From JAMOAW01 sp039908535 (lineage in GTDB: Bacteria; Pseudomonadota; Magnetococcia; Magnetococcales; JADFZT01): a stretch of DNA of 64,000 nucleotides. Position 1 is the stretch's first letter, and every line of letters starts with the position of its first letter. Both the position numbers and the translations under genes were made by a program. Below the pieces are notes generated by a model, which was not told where the DNA came from, did no database searches, and saw nothing but the letters and a program-made list of their open reading frames with translations. The stretch covers positions 59,299 to 123,298 of the forward strand of contig JAMOAW010000001.1 of NCBI GenBank assembly GCA_039908535.1. The letters are read 5' to 3'. Positions 60,636 through 64,000 of the stretch are shown one piece after another.

Positions 60636-63325
60636 GCCAAGCGATCGATACTCTTTTGCAGTCTGGCCTCTTCAGCTTCCAAATCTAACACATTTGCCAG
60701 TGGAATGAAAAGACGCAAATCCTCAATGACCCCAGTGGCACACCCAGGAGGAGGCGAACCGATCAAAACCGTCATGGAGTTAATTTTTGCCAAAGGAAAA
60801 ATCCATCCCGTATGCCGCTCTAAACGTTGTCTGGTCGCTACACTGCCAGATATCAACACCTCTAACGGTTGCCCAGGAGGAAGATTCATTTGACTGCGAA
60901 TGGTACGCACCGCTGTCACAAAAGCCATCACCTGCCCCATCTCAACCTCAGCGGCCTCATCTTGCCAAACCTCCTCAACCTCAGGCCATGGGGCCATCAT
61001 GATGGAATCTCCCTCATGGTAGGTCGAACGACCCGTCAAAGGGACCATCCGTTGCCAAAGCTCTTCCGTGATATAAGGCATGAGGGGATGCAGCAAACGC
61101 AAAGACTCTTCCAACACCACAAGCAGAGTGGACCTAGCCCCATTCTTTTCGGCCATGGCGACGGTCGGACCATAGAGAACCGGTTTAATCACCTCTAAAT
61201 ACCAATCACAATAGTTCCCCCATAAAAAACCATACAAACCATTGGCCGCATCGTTAAACCGATACTCCTGCAAAGCCTGCGCACTCTCTTTTTTAACGCT
61301 CTGTAGACGCGAACGAATCCAGCGGTCCGCTAAACTAAACGTGCATTCTTGACCATCGGTCACGGTGTAACCAAGCTCTTGGGTATTCATCCATACAAAA
61401 CGAGCGGCGTTCCAAAGTTTATTGCAAAAGTGGCGATATCCCTCAATACGCCCCATATCAAACTTGATATCCCGCCCCTGGGTGGCCAAAGAAGCAAATG
61501 TAAAACGCAACGCATCGGTACCAAAGGCCGCAATGCCATCGGGAAACTCCCGACGCGTGGCATTCTCTATGGCTTGGGCAAGATGAGGTTGCATCAGGTC
61601 ACGGGTACGCTTTTTAACCAGGGCTTCTAAATCTATGCCGTCGATTAAATCCAAAGGATCTAAGACATTCCCCTTGGATTTACTCATTTTCTGGCCTTCG
61701 CTATCACGAACGAGACCATGAATATAGACGGTATGAAAGGGCACTTTGTTGGTAAATTTGAGTCCAAACATGATCATTCTGGCGACCCAGAAAAAAATAA
61801 TATCAAATCCTGTGACCAACACTTGGGTAGGATAAAAATCGGCCATTTCGGAACTCTGCTTTGGCCAACCAAGCGTAGAAAAAGGCCATAAAGCCGACGA
61901 AAACCACGTATCCAACACGTCTGGATCCTGCGTCAGGGATACCGGACGTCCATAATGTTCGGCAGCCAGTTCGTACACCTCCTCCTCACAATTACAGACA
62001 AAAAGATACCCATCCGGTCCATACCAAGCGGGAATACGATGTCCCCACCAAATCTGCCGAGAGATACACCAATCCTCAATATGACGCATCCATTCAAAAT
62101 AGGTTTTATCCCAGTTTTGCGGCACAAACCGAATGCGCCCCTCTTCCACCGCCGCTATCGCCTCCTGTGCCAGGGGTGCCACACGAACAAACCATTGATC
62201 CGTCAGGTAAGGCTCTAATACCGACTTGGAACGATCCCCCCTGGGCACCATAAGTTTATGAGGTACTATTTTCTCAATAAACTGGGCGGCTTCCAAATCA
62301 GCCACCAAACGTTTACGCCCCGCATAACGATCCAAACCACGATACGCCTGGGGCGCGTTTTCGTTAAGAATGGCCTCGCCAGTAAAAATATTGATCATCG
62401 GGAGATGATGGCGTTTGCCCACTTCATAGTCGTTAAAATCATGGGCAGGAGTAATCTTGACACAGCCGCTGCCAAAGTCTGGATCCACATACGTATCGGC
62501 AATAATCGGAATGGTGCGCCCAGTCAAGGGCAAGATAACCTGACGACCAACCAAAGAACGATAACGATCATCCTCAGGATGAACCGCCACCGCCGTATCC
62601 CCCAGTAAGGTCTCTGGACGGGTCGTGGCCACCACCAAAAAAGAGGGCTCCCCGTCTAAAGCATCAATCAGCGGATAACGAATATGCCAAAGAAAGCCCG
62701 ACTCCTCCTCGGATTGCACTTCCAAATCAGAAACCGCCGTCTGCAACACCGGATCCCAATTGACCAACCTCTTGCCACGATAAATGAGATCCTCATTGTA
62801 TAACCGAACAAAAACTTCACGTACTGCTTTAGAAAGATCCGGGTCCATGGTAAACCGTTCCCGCGTCCAATCACAAGAGGCCCCCATACGACGCAATTGC
62901 TGAACAATGGTACCACCAGAACTCTTTTTCCAATCCCAAACCCGTTGAATAAAACGTTCCCGACCCAAATCCTTGCGCGTTAAACCTTCCGCCTCCAATT
63001 GACGTTCCACAACCATCTGGGTGGCTATCCCCGCATGATCGGTACCGGTCTGCCATAAGGTTTTAAAACCTTTCATCCGATGAAAGCGAATCAAAGCATC
63101 CATAATCGTATCTTGAAACGCATGTCCCATATGCAGACTGCCCGTCACATTGGGCGGCGGAATCATGATACAATATGAACCCAACTCCTTTGAACCCGCT
63201 GCTGGAGCAAAAAAACCCCGCTCCTCCCAGATCCGATACCAACTCTGTTCAACGCTGGAGGGATCATAGTTTTTAGGCAATGTCGAATCTGGCATCATCT
63301 CCAAAAAATCCTTTTTTAAATCCAA
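60569..63325 (-). CDS. valS: Valyl-tRNA synthetase, C-terminal arm altered
   Basis: 918 residues. Class I signatures PPPNVTGSLHMGHAF (HIGH type) and GQKMSKSKGN are intact, with editing domain (VVATTRPETLLGDTAVAVHPED), RRMGASCDWTRERF and WCISRQIWWGHRIPAWYG. Up to residue 897 (LDLEAEEARLQKSIDRLA) it is normal. It then reads EFFGARPCRCCG... and stops, instead of the second helix of the coiled coil. The core enzyme should work, but tRNA binding by the arm may be weaker. The 5' neighbour is the PopZ-like gene. Confidence 0.93.
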   Translation of the reverse strand: MDLKKDFLEMMPDSTLPKNYDPSSVEQSWYRIWEERGFFAPAAGSKELGSYCIMIPPPNVTGSLHMGHAFQDTIMDALIRFHRMKGFKTLWQTGTDHAGIATQMVVERQLEAEGLTRKDLGRERFIQRVWDWKKSSGGTIVQQLRRMGASCDWTRERFTMDPDLSKAVREVFVRLYNEDLIYRGKRLVNWDPVLQTAVSDLEVQSEEESGFLWHIRYPLIDALDGEPSFLVVATTRPETLLGDTAVAVHPEDDRYRSLVGRQVILPLTGRTIPIIADTYVDPDFGSGCVKITPAHDFNDYEVGKRHHLPMINIFTGEAILNENAPQAYRGLDRYAGRKRLVADLEAAQFIEKIVPHKLMVPRGDRSKSVLEPYLTDQWFVRVAPLAQEAIAAVEEGRIRFVPQNWDKTYFEWMRHIEDWCISRQIWWGHRIPAWYGPDGYLFVCNCEEEVYELAAEHYGRPVSLTQDPDVLDTWFSSALWPFSTLGWPKQSSEMADFYPTQVLVTGFDIIFFWVARMIMFGLKFTNKVPFHTVYIHGLVRDSEGQKMSKSKGNVLDPLDLIDGIDLEALVKKRTRDLMQPHLAQAIENATRREFPDGIAAFGTDALRFTFASLATQGRDIKFDMGRIEGYRHFCNKLWNAARFVWMNTQELGYTVTDGQECTFSLADRWIRSRLQSVKKESAQALQEYRFNDAANGLYGFLWGNYCDWYLEVIKPVLYGPTVAMAEKNGARSTLLVVLEESLRLLHPLMPYITEELWQRMVPLTGRSTYHEGDSIMMAPWPEVEEVWQDEAAEVEMGQVMAFVTAVRTIRSQMNLPPGQPLEVLISGSVATRQRLERHTGWIFPLAKINSMTVLIGSPPPGCATGVIEDLRLFIPLANVLDLEAEEARLQKSIDRLAEFFGARPCRCCGQGREQTRRV

Positions 63326-63389
63326 AACCTTCTTTAAAAGATCTCACTCAACAGAGTTTCTGATCTGAACGACCATATAAAAAACGTGA

Positions 63390-64000
63390 TCACCCTTGAT
63401 GCAAACGTTCCAACTCTTCCCGAATCGCATTTTCCAACAATCCTGGCAATAATTCACCCAATATTTCATGGGTTAAATCTATAGCCAAAGCCTCAATACG
63501 CGCACCATACATCTGCTGCAACTGCTCTGGAGTAATCACCATTTGGTGCTCTTCTGCCATATGCTCCAAAGAGGATGGTTCGGTCACTACGGGTTCACGT
63601 TCCGATTCCAGGTCAACCCCAAAGTCTGCTTCAATTTCCTGCTCAGAATTAAATGAAAGTGCATCCTCTGCTGAAGCCTCCTCTAGCAAGGAATCCTCCT
63701 CAGACTCGGCATTTAAAAAGGCTTCCAGATCAACGTCCGAGACAACAGACGCATCGGTTTCGCTTTCTTCAAGAGAGGCTAAAACTTCTTCCGACTCCTC
63801 CGAATCCTCCGAATCCCTCTTAAGAAAAGCCTCTAAATCCTCCTCTGATTCCGAAGTTTCCTCCGAATCGCTCTTAAGAAAAGCCTCTAAATCTTCGTCT
63901 GATTCCGAAGTTTCCTCCGAATCGCTCTCAAGAAGAGCCTCTAAATCTTCGTCTGATTCCGAAGTTTCCTCCGAATCGCTCTCAAGAAAAGCCTCTAAAT
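63390..64000 (-). CDS. PopZ-like acidic polar protein (DUF2497-type C-terminus), 5' partial
   Basis: The frame is open to the right edge (start beyond 64000). From 64000 to about 63790 it encodes four 18-residue tandem units of the form LEAFLKSDSEETSESDED, very acidic, then more E/D-rich sequence. The C-terminal 45 residues (ALAIDLTHEILGELLPGLLE to REELERLHQG) are short amphipathic helices as in PopZ. Alphaproteobacterial popZ commonly lies directly upstream of valS, as here. PopZ forms a polar hub for chromosome origins. The family call rests on composition, the end helices and gene order. Confidence 0.55.
   Translation of the reverse strand, partial: LEAFLESDSEETSESDEDLEALLESDSEETSESDEDLEAFLKSDSEETSESEEDLEAFLKRDSEDSEESEEVLASLEESETDASVVSDVDLEAFLNAESEEDSLLEEASAEDALSFNSEQEIEADFGVDLESEREPVVTEPSSLEHMAEEHQMVITPEQLQQMYGARIEALAIDLTHEILGELLPGLLENAIREELERLHQG

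Overview
The window looks like a chromosomal segment of a deep-branching alphaproteobacterium. The best guess is Magnetococcales-like ('Etaproteobacteria'), but no marker gene in the window proves this. Two gene orders support it: a PopZ-like gene directly upstream of valS, and an obg-proB / proA-nadD-rsfS-rlmH block downstream of rplU-rpmA. The abundance of c-di-GMP, NO and redox signalling genes also fits. No magnetosome gene, rRNA or CRISPR array is present. One tRNA, tRNA-Pro(CGG), was found.

Layout. 1-7.4 kb is accessory: a partial alpha/alpha-toroid protein, transposase debris, an Rpn-type nuclease gene, and a tightly overlapping three-gene operon (HEPN-like protein, KGGVGR ATPase, second P-loop ATPase) that is the best candidate conflict/defence system. 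7.4-10.7 kb holds an SPFH protein, a divergent NAD-kinase-like protein and an ADP-ribosylglycohydrolase, all facing right. 10.9-15.3 kb is a leftward cassette ACP-SDR-AMP ligase-acyltransferase-TylF methyltransferase. 15.4-32.5 kb mixes signalling genes (pseudo-cyclase/cold-shock fusion, GGDEF-EAL, RelA/SpoT-like, H-NOX-PilZ, cNMP-fold) with housekeeping and glycan genes (cyclophilin, GT4, panE, UXS, trxB, UDG). 32.6-38.9 kb carries tauE, tyrS, anmK, a Mu-like remnant (S24 repressor, Gam, Mor) and a Rossmann-MCP fusion. 39-46 kb has GAF and globin/GGDEF-like proteins, glycan genes, yggS and a TPR-SPOR protein. 46-64 kb is largely core: rlmH, rsfS, nadD, proA, a second Rpn gene, proB, obg, rpmA, rplU, maf, polyprenyl synthase, tRNA-Pro, ogt, a SPOR protein, coaX, birA, nadC, valS and the popZ-like gene.

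The most distinctive feature of the DNA itself is a GC-hairpin interspersed repeat of about 150 bp, present in roughly 25 full, half, tandem or decayed copies in both orientations. It sits in most of the longer intergenic gaps. It has imperfect terminal inverted repeats and several internal hairpins, and it repeatedly supplies the stop codons, C-terminal tails or start codon of neighbouring genes (ogt, the GT4 gene, a cytochrome c, yggS). A second 95-bp repeat and a shared 3' module of the two Rpn genes point to further mobile sequence.

Other notable points are the single-chain H-NOX-PilZ protein with a possible sigma-54 promoter, the catalytically dead cyclase fused to two cold-shock domains, the Rossmann-MCP fusion, a valS whose coiled-coil tail is lost by deletion plus frameshift, and the splitting of obg-proB from proA by an Rpn insertion. 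All calls are from reading the sequence; no database search was run.
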